A stretch of 64,000 nucleotides of DNA from Nonomuraea angiospora (GTDB taxonomy: Bacteria > Actinomycetota > Actinomycetes > Streptosporangiales > Streptosporangiaceae), in assembly GCF_014873145.1 (NCBI RefSeq), contig NZ_JADBEK010000001.1:6014001-6078000 (forward strand). Reading direction: 5' to 3'. The position numbers and the translations under genes are program-made. Of this stretch, positions 8,904 through 19,937 are shown piece after piece. The notes below the pieces were generated by a model, which saw only the letters and a list, made by a program, of their open reading frames with translations, had not been told where the DNA came from and searched no databases. Position 1 is the first letter of the stretch; each line of letters begins with the position of its first letter.

Positions 8904-9812
8904 TCAGTACGAGTCGGTGATGACGTTGACCAGCGGTTCGCCTGCGAGATAGCGCAGCAGCTGGGCGCGGATCAGGCGCAGCATGCGCCGCCCCGACGCG
9001 GGGGTGCTGCCCGCGACGTGCGGAGTGATCAACAGGCCCGGAGCGCTCCAGAGGGGGTGGCCCTCGGGCAGCGGCTCGGGCGCGGTCACATCCAGCGCGG
9101 CGCGTAGCCTACCGTTTTTGAGCTCCGCGATCAGCGCGTCCGTGTCGACGATCCCGCCCCTGGCGGCGTTGACCAGCACGGCGCCGTCCTTCATCCGCGC
9201 CAGGAAGGCCGCGTCGACCATGCCCGCGGTGTCGGCCGTGGCGGGCACGAGCAGCACCACGACGTCCGCCTCCGGCAGCAGGGCGGGCAGCTCGCCCATG
9301 GCGTGCACGCCGTCGCGGGCGCTCCTGGCCACGCGTACGACCTCGACCTCGAACCCCTCCAGCCGCCTCTCCAGCGCGGCGCCGATGGAGCCGTGGCCGA
9401 CGATGAGCACGGTCGAGTCGGCCAGCACGTCGGTGTGGTGGTAGGTCCACTCGCCCCTGCGCTGCGCGTCCACGAACCCGGGGAACTCCCGCAGCACCGC
9501 GATCATCGCCCCGACGGCCCACTCGGCGGTCCCGGCGTCGTGCACGCCGCGGGCGTTGCACAGCACCGCGCCGTCCGGCAGGTGCGGCCGGTACGGCTCC
9601 ACACCCGCGGTGACGGTCTGCACCAGCCGCAGGGAGCTCATCCTGGCCAGCGTGCCCGGCACGTCCGGCACGGTGACGAGCGGCGGGATCCAGACCTCCA
9701 CCTCCTCGATCCCTTCCGGCATCGGGGCCGTGCCATCGTAAACGGCACATTCAACCCCAGGCAGGTCGGACAGAACATCAGCCACCGAATCGGACGGAAC
9801 CCAGGTCTTCAT
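8904..9812 (-). CDS. D-isomer-specific 2-hydroxyacid dehydrogenase
   Basis: A 302-residue NAD-dependent dehydrogenase of the SerA/GhrA family. It has the nucleotide-binding motif VLIVGHGSIGAALERRL, the catalytic arginine region VNAARGGIVDTDALI, a catalytic glutamate near ALDVTAPEPLPEGHPLW, and the catalytic histidine in LLITPHVAGSTP. It reversibly reduces a 2-keto acid to the D-2-hydroxy acid; the substrate (glyoxylate, hydroxypyruvate or another) cannot be told. Its start at 9812 is 29 bp from the divergent sugar dehydrogenase gene, so the two must share a compact promoter region. Confidence 0.92.
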   Translation of the reverse strand: MKTWVPSDSVADVLSDLPGVECAVYDGTAPMPEGIEEVEVWIPPLVTVPDVPGTLARMSSLRLVQTVTAGVEPYRPHLPDGAVLCNARGVHDAGTAEWAVGAMIAVLREFPGFVDAQRRGEWTYHHTDVLADSTVLIVGHGSIGAALERRLEGFEVEVVRVARSARDGVHAMGELPALLPEADVVVLLVPATADTAGMVDAAFLARMKDGAVLVNAARGGIVDTDALIAELKNGRLRAALDVTAPEPLPEGHPLWSAPGLLITPHVAGSTPASGRRMLRLIRAQLLRYLAGEPLVNVITDSY

Positions 9813-9841
9813 GCCGAGAACCTTATGACTGCAAGGGAAGT

Positions 9842-10909
9842 ATGGAACACATGAGGAAGCTCTGGACGATCATGCTCATGGCCGCTCTCACCGCCTGTTC
9901 CAGCGGTCTGGCCGGCGGCGGGGAGGTGACGCCGACCGCCACCGCGCCGGCCGGGTCCGGGCCGGGAGAGCCGAGAGACGTGGTGACGGGGCTGGCGGTG
10001 CCGTGGGCGATCACGTTCCTGCCCGGAGGCGACGCGCTGGTCACGGAGCGTGACACGGCCAGGCTGCTCCGCGTGACCCGGGACGGGAAGGTGACCTCGC
10101 TGGGCACGGTCCCGGGGGTGAGCCCGGCCGGCGAGGGCGGGCTGATGGGGGTGGCGGCAAAGGATCAGCAAATATTCCTTTACTACACCGCGGAACAGGA
10201 CAACCGGATCGTCCGCTACCGGCTCACCGGCGACCGCCTCGGCGACGAGCGGGTCCTGGTGCGGGGCATCCCCAAGGGCGCGATCCACAACGGGGGGAGG
10301 CTCGCGTTCGGACCCGACGGGTTCCTGTACGCCTCCACGGGCGAGACCGGCGAGGACCAGCTCGCCCAGCAGCGGGACTCACTGGGCGGCAAGATCCTCC
10401 GCATGACCGTGGACGGGACCCCCGCGCCCGGCAACCCGTTCGGCACGCTCGTCTACAGCTACGGCCACCGCAACGTCCAGGGCCTCGCCTGGGACCCGTC
10501 CGGCCGCCTGTACGCGTCGGAGTTCGGCCAGAACACCTATGACGAGATCAACCTCATCAAGGCGGGGGGCAACTACGGATGGCCTGAGGTCGAGGGGCGC
10601 AGCGACGACTCGCGCTACGTGAACCCCATCGTCACCTGGTCCACCGACGAGGCCTCGCCGTCGGGGATGGCGTACGCTAACGGCTCGCTGTGGGTGGGGG
10701 CGCTGCGCGGGACCCGGCTGTGGCAGGTCCCGCTGGCGGCGGACGGGTCGGCGGGCAGGCCCGTCGCCCACTTCACCGGCCGCTACGGCCGCCTGCGCGC
10801 CGTCACCGCGGCCCCGGACGGCACGCTGTGGGTCGGCACCAGCAACAAGGACGGGCGCGGCTCCCCACGGCCGGGCGACGACCGCATCCTCTCGGTCCCG
10901 CTCTCCTGA
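9842..10909 (+). CDS. PQQ-dependent sugar dehydrogenase-like lipoprotein (GSDH/sorbosone family)
   Basis: A 355-residue secreted lipoprotein. The signal peptide (MRKLWTIMLMAALTAC) ends in lipobox LTAC with Cys19 from the first ATG. The rest is a six-bladed propeller of the glucose/sorbosone dehydrogenase family: GLAVPWAITFLPGGDALVTE, GEGGLMGVA, HNGGRLAFGPDGFLYASTGE, YSYGHRNVQGLAWDP and GNYGWPEVEG are family blocks. Soluble relatives oxidise aldose sugars using PQQ and Ca2+, but many actinobacterial members have unproven substrates. The start may be 9842 or the ATG at 9851, which better fits a short basic n-region; AAGGGAAG precedes both. Confidence 0.9.
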   Translation: MEHMRKLWTIMLMAALTACSSGLAGGGEVTPTATAPAGSGPGEPRDVVTGLAVPWAITFLPGGDALVTERDTARLLRVTRDGKVTSLGTVPGVSPAGEGGLMGVAAKDQQIFLYYTAEQDNRIVRYRLTGDRLGDERVLVRGIPKGAIHNGGRLAFGPDGFLYASTGETGEDQLAQQRDSLGGKILRMTVDGTPAPGNPFGTLVYSYGHRNVQGLAWDPSGRLYASEFGQNTYDEINLIKAGGNYGWPEVEGRSDDSRYVNPIVTWSTDEASPSGMAYANGSLWVGALRGTRLWQVPLAADGSAGRPVAHFTGRYGRLRAVTAAPDGTLWVGTSNKDGRGSPRPGDDRILSVPLS

Positions 10910-10922
10910 CGCCGCCTCAGAG

Positions 10923-10953
10923 GCCCCCAGACCCGAGCACAGGCCCTGGGGGC
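10923..10953. terminator. Bidirectional hairpin between convergent genes
   Basis: GCCCCCAG (10923-10930) and CTGGGGGC (10946-10953) are perfect complements with a 15-nt loop. They lie in the 102-bp gap between the convergent sugar dehydrogenase and VanW genes. There is no T-tract, as is common for actinobacterial terminators. Confidence 0.55.
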
Positions 10954-11011
10954 TCCGAAGTGCCAGTGACGGGGCCCGGCACCGCCCAGGGCGGCCCTGG
11001 GACGGTGAGCG

Positions 11012-12997
11012 TCAGCTGCAGGTGATCTGCGTCTGGGGCCGGTACTTGGTGGTCAGCTTCTTGTCCTTCTTGACCACCTTGCCGTCCTGGTGGAACACGC
11101 GGGTCACGTCGATCGTGAACCCCTGCTCCCCCACCGTCGGCAGGCACCCGGGCGCCGAACTGGTCTCGGTCCGGAACGGCCGGACGTCCCGCTTCTCGGA
11201 CGTCACCGCCTCCACCTCGTCGTACCGCTTGGTGCTCCACAAGGTGACCGTCACCGACGTCTCCGTGAAGGCCGTCTTGATCAGCACGCCGAAATCGGAG
11301 TCGTTGCGCCACTTCAGGTCCGTGTCCGGATAGAGCAGCGCCACGTCCCGCCCCGGCGGGTAACGGGGGGCGTAGTAGTCCATCGGCTGGTGCTCGACCA
11401 GGTCGAACCCGCCGAAGAAGGCGGCGTTGTACATGGTCGTGGCGAACTGGGAGACCCCGCCGCCGACGATGCTCACCATCCGCCCGCCGACGATCTGCCC
11501 CGCCTCGACGTACCCGTCCTCGACGGTGCGCTCGCCCACGACATCGTTGATCGAGAACGTCTCCCCGGGCTTCACCAGGCGCCCGTCGAGCTCCTGCGCC
11601 ATGCGCTGGATGTTCTTGACGCGAGGCTGGCCGGCGTCGAACGACGTGGTGAACGCGCCCACGGTCTCCTTGACCCCGAGGTCGCGTACCTGCTCGGTCG
11701 CGACGGTGGGGGCGACGGCGCCCAGCCTGACCGGGATCGTCCGGCTGCCGCCCTCGTCGAACAGCCGCTCGGCGTCCCTGGCCAGCAGCTTGTCGTTGAC
11801 GCCCCGCCCCGTGCGGGCGGGCACCAGGACCGGCTTGCCGTTCACGATGTCGTACGTGGCGTCACGCGGCTGCTGGGCCGCGTCCACCAGGCTGCTCTCC
11901 AGGGCGGCCAGCACCGCCTTGACGTCGAACTGGGGCGCGAGCCCGCCGGCGCCGTCGGATGTGTAGGTCAGGTTGGCGGCGATCATGGCCGGGGGGATCT
12001 GCGCCTGCTTGCCGCCGACGGTCAGCGTGACGGGCGCGGAGACGGCCTGCTTCGCCTTGGTGAGGGCGGTCTCGACGGCCTCGGCGGTGGTGACGGGCTT
12101 GGCCGGCCTGAGGGTGAGCACGACGTTGCCGCCGCCCTGAAGGAAGGCGTCGCCGATCCGGCGCACCGCGTCCTCCCGGTCGAGCAGCACGCCGTCCTCG
12201 GGCTGGCGGGCCTTCGGCTCCAGCCCGGTGAAGCTCACCCGGCCCTCGCGGGGCTTCTTGTCGGCGGCCTCGGCCAGGCCCTCGACGGTCCTGGACAGCT
12301 GCGAGGAGTCGAGGTTCACCTTGGGCTGGAGCTCGGTCCTGCCGGTGAGGCCCCGCCACACCTCCAGCGGACTCGGGAACCCGCTGGGCGCCTGGCCGAT
12401 CGTGCCGACCACGTCGAGTTCGAGGCCGGCCTCGTCGGACTGGATGGTCTCCTTGCGGCCGGCGATGTCGACCACGACCGGGCGGCTCAGCCGGGTGGCG
12501 AGCTGGTTGCGGAGCTTGTCGGCCGCCTGCGTGACGGTCAGCCCGCCGATGTCGACGCCGGAGACGTGGGTGCCGCGCAGGACGGAGCCCGACATGAGCA
12601 CGGCGGGCACCACGTACGCCAGCGCCGCGAGCACCACGACGCACACCAGCAGCGCCGGCAGGAGGCGGCGCTTGCGCGGCGGCTCGGGCTCGTACGAGGT
12701 CGGCCGCTCCGAAGGGGAGCCGAACACGGGCGCGGGCGGGGTCGGCGGTTGCCTGCCGTTCACCGGCCATGGCTGCGCCGGCGGCGCCACAGGGGGCAGC
12801 GCACCGCCCGAGGGACCGCCCGGGGCGCTCGGGCCTTGGGCCGGCCGGGGTTCCTGCCTGTCCGTGGGGCCGAAGATGTCCCGGGAGACCCCCGGGGGCA
12901 GTCCTTCGATCCGCGGCTTCTTGGAGACGCCCTGGGCGGGTAACGGCACCGAGGCGAACGGGTCGGTCGGTGATTCGATCGGTCCGGCGTTACGCAC
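11012..12997 (-). CDS. VanW family protein with PG-binding-4 repeats, membrane anchored
   Basis: A 661-residue protein. A Pro/Gly-rich cytoplasmic N-terminus (1-110) precedes one transmembrane helix (LLPALLVCVVVLAALAYVVP). An extracytoplasmic part with repeated YoaR-like putative peptidoglycan-binding modules follows (GTHVSGVDIGGLTVTQAADKL). The VanW domain covers about 430-560, with VGERTVEDGYVEAGQIVGGR, GGGVSQFATTMYNAAFFGG and YYAPRYPPGRDVALLYP. VanW-family proteins occur near glycopeptide-resistance genes and in many actinobacteria; their biochemical role is not established, though an envelope function is likely. The start is GTG at 12997 with GGAGGAG upstream. No van resistance genes are nearby. 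Confidence 0.92.
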   Translation of the reverse strand: MRNAGPIESPTDPFASVPLPAQGVSKKPRIEGLPPGVSRDIFGPTDRQEPRPAQGPSAPGGPSGGALPPVAPPAQPWPVNGRQPPTPPAPVFGSPSERPTSYEPEPPRKRRLLPALLVCVVVLAALAYVVPAVLMSGSVLRGTHVSGVDIGGLTVTQAADKLRNQLATRLSRPVVVDIAGRKETIQSDEAGLELDVVGTIGQAPSGFPSPLEVWRGLTGRTELQPKVNLDSSQLSRTVEGLAEAADKKPREGRVSFTGLEPKARQPEDGVLLDREDAVRRIGDAFLQGGGNVVLTLRPAKPVTTAEAVETALTKAKQAVSAPVTLTVGGKQAQIPPAMIAANLTYTSDGAGGLAPQFDVKAVLAALESSLVDAAQQPRDATYDIVNGKPVLVPARTGRGVNDKLLARDAERLFDEGGSRTIPVRLGAVAPTVATEQVRDLGVKETVGAFTTSFDAGQPRVKNIQRMAQELDGRLVKPGETFSINDVVGERTVEDGYVEAGQIVGGRMVSIVGGGVSQFATTMYNAAFFGGFDLVEHQPMDYYAPRYPPGRDVALLYPDTDLKWRNDSDFGVLIKTAFTETSVTVTLWSTKRYDEVEAVTSEKRDVRPFRTETSSAPGCLPTVGEQGFTIDVTRVFHQDGKVVKKDKKLTTKYRPQTQITCS

Positions 12998-13089
12998 GCC
13001 TCAATCTCCTCCCGGTCCGCAGCCAAGTCTCAGGCAACAGTAAGGCACGCGGATCCGCATATGTCACGGGAAATGGCTACGGAAGTGTG

Positions 13090-13752
13090 TCAACCTAGCC
13101 ACCGGTAGCGATGCTCCGGTCGGCCGGCGGTGCCGTAACGGGGCCGGAACTCGGCCTGCCCGGCCACGCAGAGGTATTCGAGATAGCGGCGCACGCTCAC
13201 CCTCGACAGGCCCGTGAGCTCGGCCGTCTCGGTCGCCGACAGGTCGCGGCCCGCCTCGCGGAGGGTCTCCGCGACCAGCTCGCACGTGGCCGCCGACAGC
13301 CCCTTCGGCATGGGCGCGGACGTCTTGGGGCTCCCGAAGAGCCGGTCCACGTCGTCCTGCCGCGCCTCGGGACCGATGGCGGTCAGGCGCCTGCGGGTGT
13401 CGGCGTACTGCTGGAGCCGGTCGGTCAGCGCGGCGGCGGTGAAGGGCTTGATGAGGTAGTTGACGGCGCCGCCGCGCATGGCCTCCCTGACCGTGGGCAC
13501 GTCGCGGGCGGCGCTGATCATGAGGACGTCCACGCCGTGGAGCTGCTTGAGCACCTCAAGTCCCGACATATCGGGCAGGTAGATGTCGAGCAGCACGAGG
13601 TCCGGGCGCAGCTCGGCCGCCGCGGCGAGCGCGTCGGCCCCGCTGTGCGCGACCGACACCACCCGGAATCCGGGTACGCGCGCCACGTAGCCGCTGTGGA
13701 TGCGGGCGACCATGAAGTCGTCGTCCACCACCATCACCCGGATGTCACTCAT
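13090..13752 (-). CDS. CitB/DcuR-type response regulator
   Basis: A 220-residue regulator. Receiver domain 1-120 has VVDDDFMVARIH, phosphoacceptor Asp56 in LVLLDIYLPDMSG, and the switch lysine in YLIKPFTAAAL. The C-terminal winged helix (LSATETAELTGLSRVSVRRYLEYL) is typical of CitB/DctR regulators of di- and tricarboxylate uptake. The ATG overlaps the kinase stop by 4 bp (13749-13752). The divergent tctCBA operon is the obvious target, by analogy with tctDE/citAB systems. Confidence 0.93.
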   Translation of the reverse strand: MSDIRVMVVDDDFMVARIHSGYVARVPGFRVVSVAHSGADALAAAAELRPDLVLLDIYLPDMSGLEVLKQLHGVDVLMISAARDVPTVREAMRGGAVNYLIKPFTAAALTDRLQQYADTRRRLTAIGPEARQDDVDRLFGSPKTSAPMPKGLSAATCELVAETLREAGRDLSATETAELTGLSRVSVRRYLEYLCVAGQAEFRPRYGTAGRPEHRYRWLG

Positions 13753-15338
13753 GACCGCACCTCATCATGCGCGGGCCTCGCCGGGAGCAGGGCCGTGAAG
13801 ACCGCGCCGCCCGAGTTCCGTACCCGTACCCAGCCGCCCCGGCGCAGACACGCCTGCCGGGTCAGCGCCAGCCCGAGCCCGCGCTGCCCCGACCGGGCGG
13901 CCTTGGTGGTGAACCCCTCCCTGAACACCTCTTCCACCAGGTCGGGCGCGATGCCCGGCCCGGAGTCGCCCACCCGCACGCGCAGCCCGTCGGCGTCGGC
14001 CTGCACTGACACCTCGATCGTGCCCTCGGCGCCGTCGAGCGCGTCGATGGCGTTGGCGACCAGGTTGCCGACCACGAGGACCGCGTCCTGCGGGTCGCCG
14101 AGCAGGCCCTCGGGGACGGCGGAGTCCTCCGACAGCACGAGCCGGGCGCCCCGCTCGGCCGCCTCGGCGGACTTGGCCAGCAGCAGGGCGGCCAGGGTGG
14201 GGTCCTGGACGCGTTCGCGCAGGTCGGTGGCGTAGGTGCCGCGGGTGGTGCGGGTGATGAAGGTGATGGCCGCCTCGTGCTCGCCCAGCTCCAGCAGGCC
14301 GACGACGGTGTGCATGCGGTTGGCGAACTCGTGCGCCTGAGCCCGCAGCGCCTCCGTCGCGCTGCTGGTGTCGTGGAGCTCACGGGCCAGCCGGGTCAGC
14401 TCGGTGCGGTCGCGCAGGGTGACGACCCAGCCGCGGTGCTGGCCGCGTACCGAGACCGGGGTGCGGTTGAGCACCAGCACGCGCTCGCCGTGCAGCACGA
14501 CGCGGTCCTCGCCGGGGTCGGCGCCCCCGAGCACGTCGCGCATGCGCTCGGAGACCGGCATCTGCGTCAGGTCCTCGCCGACGTTGCCCAGGAGCTCGCG
14601 GGCGGCGTCGTTGACCAGCGTGACGCGGCCGTTGAGGTCGAGCGCGAGCACGCCCTCCTTGACGCCGTGCAGCACGCCCTCGCGCTGCTCCAGCAGCGCG
14701 GCGATCTCGCGCGGCTCCAGCCCGAACGTCTGCCTGCGCACCCGCGCGGTGATCACCGCGGCTAGCGTGAGGCCCGCCAGCAGCACGGCCAGCGCCGTCC
14801 AGACCAGCGGCGGGAGCGCGGCGCCGAGCTGGCCGACGACCGTGGTCTCCAGCACGCCGACCGAGACCAGTCCGATCACGCTGCCGTATTCGTCGCGGAT
14901 GGGGGCCTTGCCCCTGACCGTGGTGCCGATCGTGCCGGTCTCGGTGCCGACCCAGCTCCTGCCCGTCTTGAGGACGGTGGTGCCGTCGGTGGACAGCTGC
15001 TTGCCGATCAGCAGGGTGTTGGGGTGGGCGTAGCGCTTCTGCTCGGCGTTGGCGATCACGACGTAGTCGGCGCCGGTCTCGTGCTGCACGCTCATGGCCA
15101 GCGGCTGCAGGACCGACTCCGGATTCTTCAGCTTGAACGCTTCCCGAACCTGTGGGAGCCCGGCCACGGACTGCGCGATGGCCAGCGCCCGCTGCTGGTG
15201 CAGCGAGTCGAGCTGGTCGCGCGTGTGTTCGGCCCACACCCCTGCGGTGCTCCCGACGGCGAGGATCACGATCACCATCTGGAGCACGAACAGCTGGGTC
15301 CCGAGGGAGGCGTCACGGACGCGTCTCACGCTGCACAT
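13749..15338 (-). CDS. CitA/DcuS-type sensor histidine kinase
   Basis: A 529-residue kinase. TM1 lies near residues 14-36. A periplasmic PDC/sCache sensor follows (about 40-170; HETGADYVVIANAEQKRYAHPN matches the CitA carboxylate-binding fold), then TM2 (about 175-200), a PAS domain (about 215-310) and a SpoOB-type dimerisation helix with His336 in AHEFANRMHTVVGLLEL. The ATPase domain has NAIDALDGAEG, DSGPGI and GQRGLGLALTRQ. Citrate-like carboxylates are the expected ligands given the adjacent tct operon. The exact start is uncertain within the first ten residues. Confidence 0.93.
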   Translation of the reverse strand: MCSVRRVRDASLGTQLFVLQMVIVILAVGSTAGVWAEHTRDQLDSLHQQRALAIAQSVAGLPQVREAFKLKNPESVLQPLAMSVQHETGADYVVIANAEQKRYAHPNTLLIGKQLSTDGTTVLKTGRSWVGTETGTIGTTVRGKAPIRDEYGSVIGLVSVGVLETTVVGQLGAALPPLVWTALAVLLAGLTLAAVITARVRRQTFGLEPREIAALLEQREGVLHGVKEGVLALDLNGRVTLVNDAARELLGNVGEDLTQMPVSERMRDVLGGADPGEDRVVLHGERVLVLNRTPVSVRGQHRGWVVTLRDRTELTRLARELHDTSSATEALRAQAHEFANRMHTVVGLLELGEHEAAITFITRTTRGTYATDLRERVQDPTLAALLLAKSAEAAERGARLVLSEDSAVPEGLLGDPQDAVLVVGNLVANAIDALDGAEGTIEVSVQADADGLRVRVGDSGPGIAPDLVEEVFREGFTTKAARSGQRGLGLALTRQACLRRGGWVRVRNSGGAVFTALLPARPAHDEVRS

Positions 15339-15440
15339 GGAAACAAACGCAGGTCACGGCCAGGTTGCGACCAATACGACCACTATGACGGCAAGCGTGC
15401 AAAGCCTCGACGCGGGCGGGACGGGGCTTCACGATCCCAG

Positions 15441-15456
15441 TTTTACAACCGTGAAA
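15441..15456. promoter_or_regulatory. Imperfect inverted repeat upstream of tctC
   Basis: TTTTAC and GTGAAA form a 5-of-6 inverted repeat around AACC, 17 bp upstream of the tctC ATG in the divergent region 15339-15473. It is a candidate site for the CitB-type regulator, but this rests on position and weak symmetry only. Confidence 0.25.
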
Positions 15457-15473
15457 CACCCCCTGGAGTGATC

Positions 15474-16445
15474 ATGCGCTTGCGCGTATTCGCCGCCCTC
15501 GCGGCATTCTCCCTCACCGCGCTGACCGGCTGCGGCGAGTCAGGCACCGGCACGTCCGCCAGCGGCTCCCTGCGGATCATGGCTCCGGCCTCCCCCGGCG
15601 GCGGCTGGGACCAGACCTCCCGCATCGCGGAGCAGGCGATCAAGGCCGCCGACTCCAAGCGGAAGGTCGAGGTCTACAACGTGCCCGGCGCGGGCGGGAC
15701 GATCGGCCTGGCGCAGCTCGCGGGCGAGAAGGGCAACGGCAACCTGCTGATGACCATGGGCCTGGTCATGGTGGGCGCCATCGAGCAGAACAAGTCCAAG
15801 GTCACCCTGGCCGAGACCACTCCGATCGCCAAGCTGACCGAGGAGTACGAGATCGTCGTCGTCCCGGCCGAGTCGCCGTACAAGTCGCTCGCCGACATGG
15901 TGGCGGCCTGGAAGGCCGACCCGAAGAAGGTGTCGATCTCGGGCGGGTCCGCGGGCGGCACCGACCACATCGTGGCCGGCCTGATGGCCAAGGCCGCGGG
16001 GGTCGACCCCAAGCAGGTCAACTACATCGCCCACTCCGGCGGCGGCGAGGCGCTCAACGAGCTGCTCGGCAACAAGGTCAGCGCGGGCATCTCGGGCGTG
16101 GCAGAGTTCGCGGAGCACGTGAAGTCCGGCAAGCTGCGCGCCCTCGGCGTGACCTCCGCCGAGCGGATCCCCGGCCTGGACGCGCCCACGCTGAAGGAGG
16201 GCGGCCTGGACGTCTCGCTGGCCAACTGGCGCGGCTTCGTCGCCCCCGGCGGTCTGTCCGACGCCGACAAGAAGGCGCTGACCGACCTGGTCACCAAGAT
16301 GCACGACTCGCAGCCGTGGAAGGACGCGGTGACCAAGAACGGCTGGATCGACTCGTTCCAGACCGGGCAGCAGTTCACCGACTTCCTGAACTCCGAGCAG
16401 ACCCGGGTCAAGGGCATCATCGCCGAGATGGGGCTCGTTTCCTGA
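15474..16445 (+). CDS. tctC: Tripartite tricarboxylate transporter, solute-binding lipoprotein
   Basis: A 323-residue TctC/Bug-family binding protein. The signal peptide ends in lipobox LTGC (Cys20). The mature part starts with LRIMAPASPGGGWDQTSR, the ligand-gripping loop of the family, followed by VYNVPGAGGTIGLAQL, GGSAGGTDHIVAG and LANWRGFVAPGGLS. It would capture citrate or a related carboxylate outside the membrane. The ATG at 15474 is preceded by GGAG about 7 nt upstream; longer upstream reading is unsupported. It ends one base into tctB (TGATG overlap). Confidence 0.95.
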   Translation: MRLRVFAALAAFSLTALTGCGESGTGTSASGSLRIMAPASPGGGWDQTSRIAEQAIKAADSKRKVEVYNVPGAGGTIGLAQLAGEKGNGNLLMTMGLVMVGAIEQNKSKVTLAETTPIAKLTEEYEIVVVPAESPYKSLADMVAAWKADPKKVSISGGSAGGTDHIVAGLMAKAAGVDPKQVNYIAHSGGGEALNELLGNKVSAGISGVAEFAEHVKSGKLRALGVTSAERIPGLDAPTLKEGGLDVSLANWRGFVAPGGLSDADKKALTDLVTKMHDSQPWKDAVTKNGWIDSFQTGQQFTDFLNSEQTRVKGIIAEMGLVS

Positions 16446-16930
16446 TGGCTCGCTGGTGGCGGCCCGAGCTCGGGCTGGCGGTCGTGGTGCTGGGCCTGGG
16501 CGTGCTCGTCGTGATCGGGACGCTGGACGTCTCCGCGGCGGCCTCCCAGCTCGGCATCGGGCCCCGTTTCTTCCCCATGCTGGTGGGCGGCGCCATGGTG
16601 CTCATCGGCCTGTTCTACGTGGCCGACGTCCTCCGCGGCGGCCACGGCGACCCTGAGGAGAGCGAGGACGTGGACGTGGAGGCGCCCACGGACTGGCGCA
16701 GCGTCGGACTGGTCAGCGGGATCTTCCTGGCGTTCACGGCGCTCCTCAACGTGCTCGGCTGGATCATCGGCGCGAGCCTGCTGTTCTTCGGGCTGTCGCT
16801 GGCGCTCGGGGCCGAGCACAAGGCGCGCTCGGCCGTGATCTCGGTGGTCGTGGGGCTCGCCACGTACCTGCTGTTCGTCAAGGGCCTCGGCGTGTCGCTG
16901 CCCGGCGGGCTGCTGGCGGGGGTGATCTAG
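16445..16930 (+). CDS. tctB: Tripartite tricarboxylate transporter, small membrane subunit
   Basis: A 161-residue, four-helix TctB protein. The first helix is [19 protein letters not shown], followed by the family block [20 protein letters not shown], a short acidic cytoplasmic loop ([14 protein letters not shown]) and two further hydrophobic stretches. The start overlaps the tctC stop by one base, and the stop is immediately followed by the tctA GTG, so the three subunits are translated as a coupled operon. Confidence 0.93.
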   Translation: MARWWRPELGLAVVVLGLGVLVVIGTLDVSAAASQLGIGPRFFPMLVGGAMVLIGLFYVADVLRGGHGDPEESEDVDVEAPTDWRSVGLVSGIFLAFTALLNVLGWIIGASLLFFGLSLALGAEHKARSAVISVVVGLATYLLFVKGLGVSLPGGLLAGVI

Positions 16931-18422
<1,492 letters not shown>

Positions 18423-18439
<17 letters not shown>

Positions 18440-19799
18440 CGGGCTCACGAGCTGGTTCCGCCGGTGCGACCGGATCGGCGGAACCGCTCGCGGCCCGGCG
18501 CCCGAAAGACCGGGTCGCGAAAGACCGGGGCGCGACCGCCAGCCCGGCCAGCGCCATGACCAGGGTGGCCGCGAACACCGTCCAGTAGCCCGAGTGGGCC
18601 GCCGTGAACAGCGCGCTGGTGACGGCCACCGCCACCACCGAGAACACCGACTCGCCCACCTGCAGCGCCGAGCTGTTCCTGCCCTGCTCACCGGGCGCCG
18701 ACAGCTCCAGCGTCAGCACCGACAGCGTCGGGTAGAGCAGGCCGATCCCGAAGCCGGTGACGATCCACGCCGGGTAGGCCAGCGCCACCGGCACCGCGGT
18801 GAACGTCACCGTGCCCATGAGCGCGATGCCCAGCGCCAGCATGGCCGAGCCCAGCCGCAGGTTCGTCACCTGGCTGAAGGTCTCGCGGCCCTGCAGCCAC
18901 GAGGCGAACGACCAGGTCAGAGAGCCTCCCATGAGCACGAGGCCGGCCGCCAGCGTCGACAGGCCGCGCGCCTGGATCAGCATGAGCGGCACGATCACCT
19001 CGGCCGCGAAGAACGCGCCGGAGGCCAGGCCGCGCAGCCCCACCACGGCCGGCAGCCCGCGGGCGGCGCGGAGCGTGCCGGCGGGAAGCAGCCTGGGCAG
19101 CGCCACGAGCAGCACCGCCAGGCCCGCGACCAGCAGCACGAGCCGGCCGTCGCTGCCGTACTGCATGAGCCCGGCGCCCACGGCCGTCACGACCGCCCAG
19201 CCGATCTTGCCCGCCAGGCCGGGCTCGGCCTCGCTCTGCCCACCGGCCAGGGGCTGGCCGGCCAGTCCGCGCAGCAGGACTAGGCCGCCCGCCACCGTCA
19301 TGATCGGCACCAGCAGGAACACCCAGCGCCACCCGAGCGTCTCGGTCACCACCCCCACGATCGCCGGCCCCGCCATCGAGGGCACCACCCACGCGGTCGC
19401 GAAGAGGGAGAAGATCCGCGGATGCAGCTCCTCGGGGTAGACCCGGGCCACCACGACATAGAGCGCCACGCTGACCAGCGCGCCACCGAACCCCTGCAGG
19501 AACCGGCCCGCGATCAGCATCTCCATGCTCGGCGCCAGCCCCGCCACCGTCAGCCCGCCGACAAAGCCCGCCACCCCGGTCCACAGGGGCGCCAGAGGGC
19601 CGCGTACGTCCGCCCACCGGCCGCCGAGCACGGTGCCCACCACACTGGCCGCCATCGCCCCGCTGAAGGCCAGACCGTAGAGCTCCAGCCCGCCGAGCTC
19701 CTTGGCCACGACCGGCATGGCGATCGCGACCGCCATGTACTCGAAGGCCACGAGCGACACCATCGCCACCAGGCCCGCCGTCAATGCTTTTCTCTTCAT
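18423..19799 (-). CDS. MFS transporter, probable drug or metabolite efflux
   Basis: A 458-residue major facilitator protein with 12 or more hydrophobic helices. It has the motif-A region [17 protein letters not shown] after helix 2 and the helix-4/5 blocks [26 protein letters not shown] and [18 protein letters not shown], typical of DHA-type multidrug exporters. The start is the ATG at 19799. A strong inverted repeat lies 40-85 bp upstream (19839-19884), so local repression is likely, but no regulator gene is adjacent. Its 3' end overlaps tctA by 17 bp on the opposite strand. Substrate unknown. Confidence 0.88.
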
Positions 19800-19838
19800 G
19801 CCCCGAACGCTATGAAACCCCGCCTCCCGGCGCCTCCA

Positions 19839-19884
19839 GCGCCGGTCCTAGCCGGGCCCGGCAATTGGACCTAGGACCCGGCGC
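19839..19884. promoter_or_regulatory. Compound inverted repeat upstream of the MFS gene
   Basis: GCGCCGGTCCTAG (19839-19851) and CTAGGACCCGGCGC (19871-19884) are complementary apart from one bulged base. Between them is a 12-bp self-complementary GCCGGGCCCGGC (19851-19862). The structure lies in the MFS promoter region and could be an operator or a cruciform/terminator element. Confidence 0.45.
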
Positions 19885-19891
19885 CAAGGCT

Positions 19892-19923
19892 GAGGGCCTC
19901 GCCGTCGGAACGGCGAGGCCCTC
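19892..19923 (-). terminator. Strong hairpin downstream of gatB
   Basis: GAGGGCCTCGCCGT (19892-19905) and ACGGCGAGGCCCTC (19910-19923) are perfect 14-bp complements with loop CGGA, 15 bp past the gatB stop. On the minus strand no T-run follows. It is the likely terminator of gatCAB. Confidence 0.8.
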
Positions 19924-19937
19924 CTTGTCTGCCCGTG

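Noticed and set aside
11012..12997. Glycopeptide resistance locus
   Set aside because: VanW-domain proteins are widespread; no vanHAX, vanRS or D-Ala ligase genes are present.
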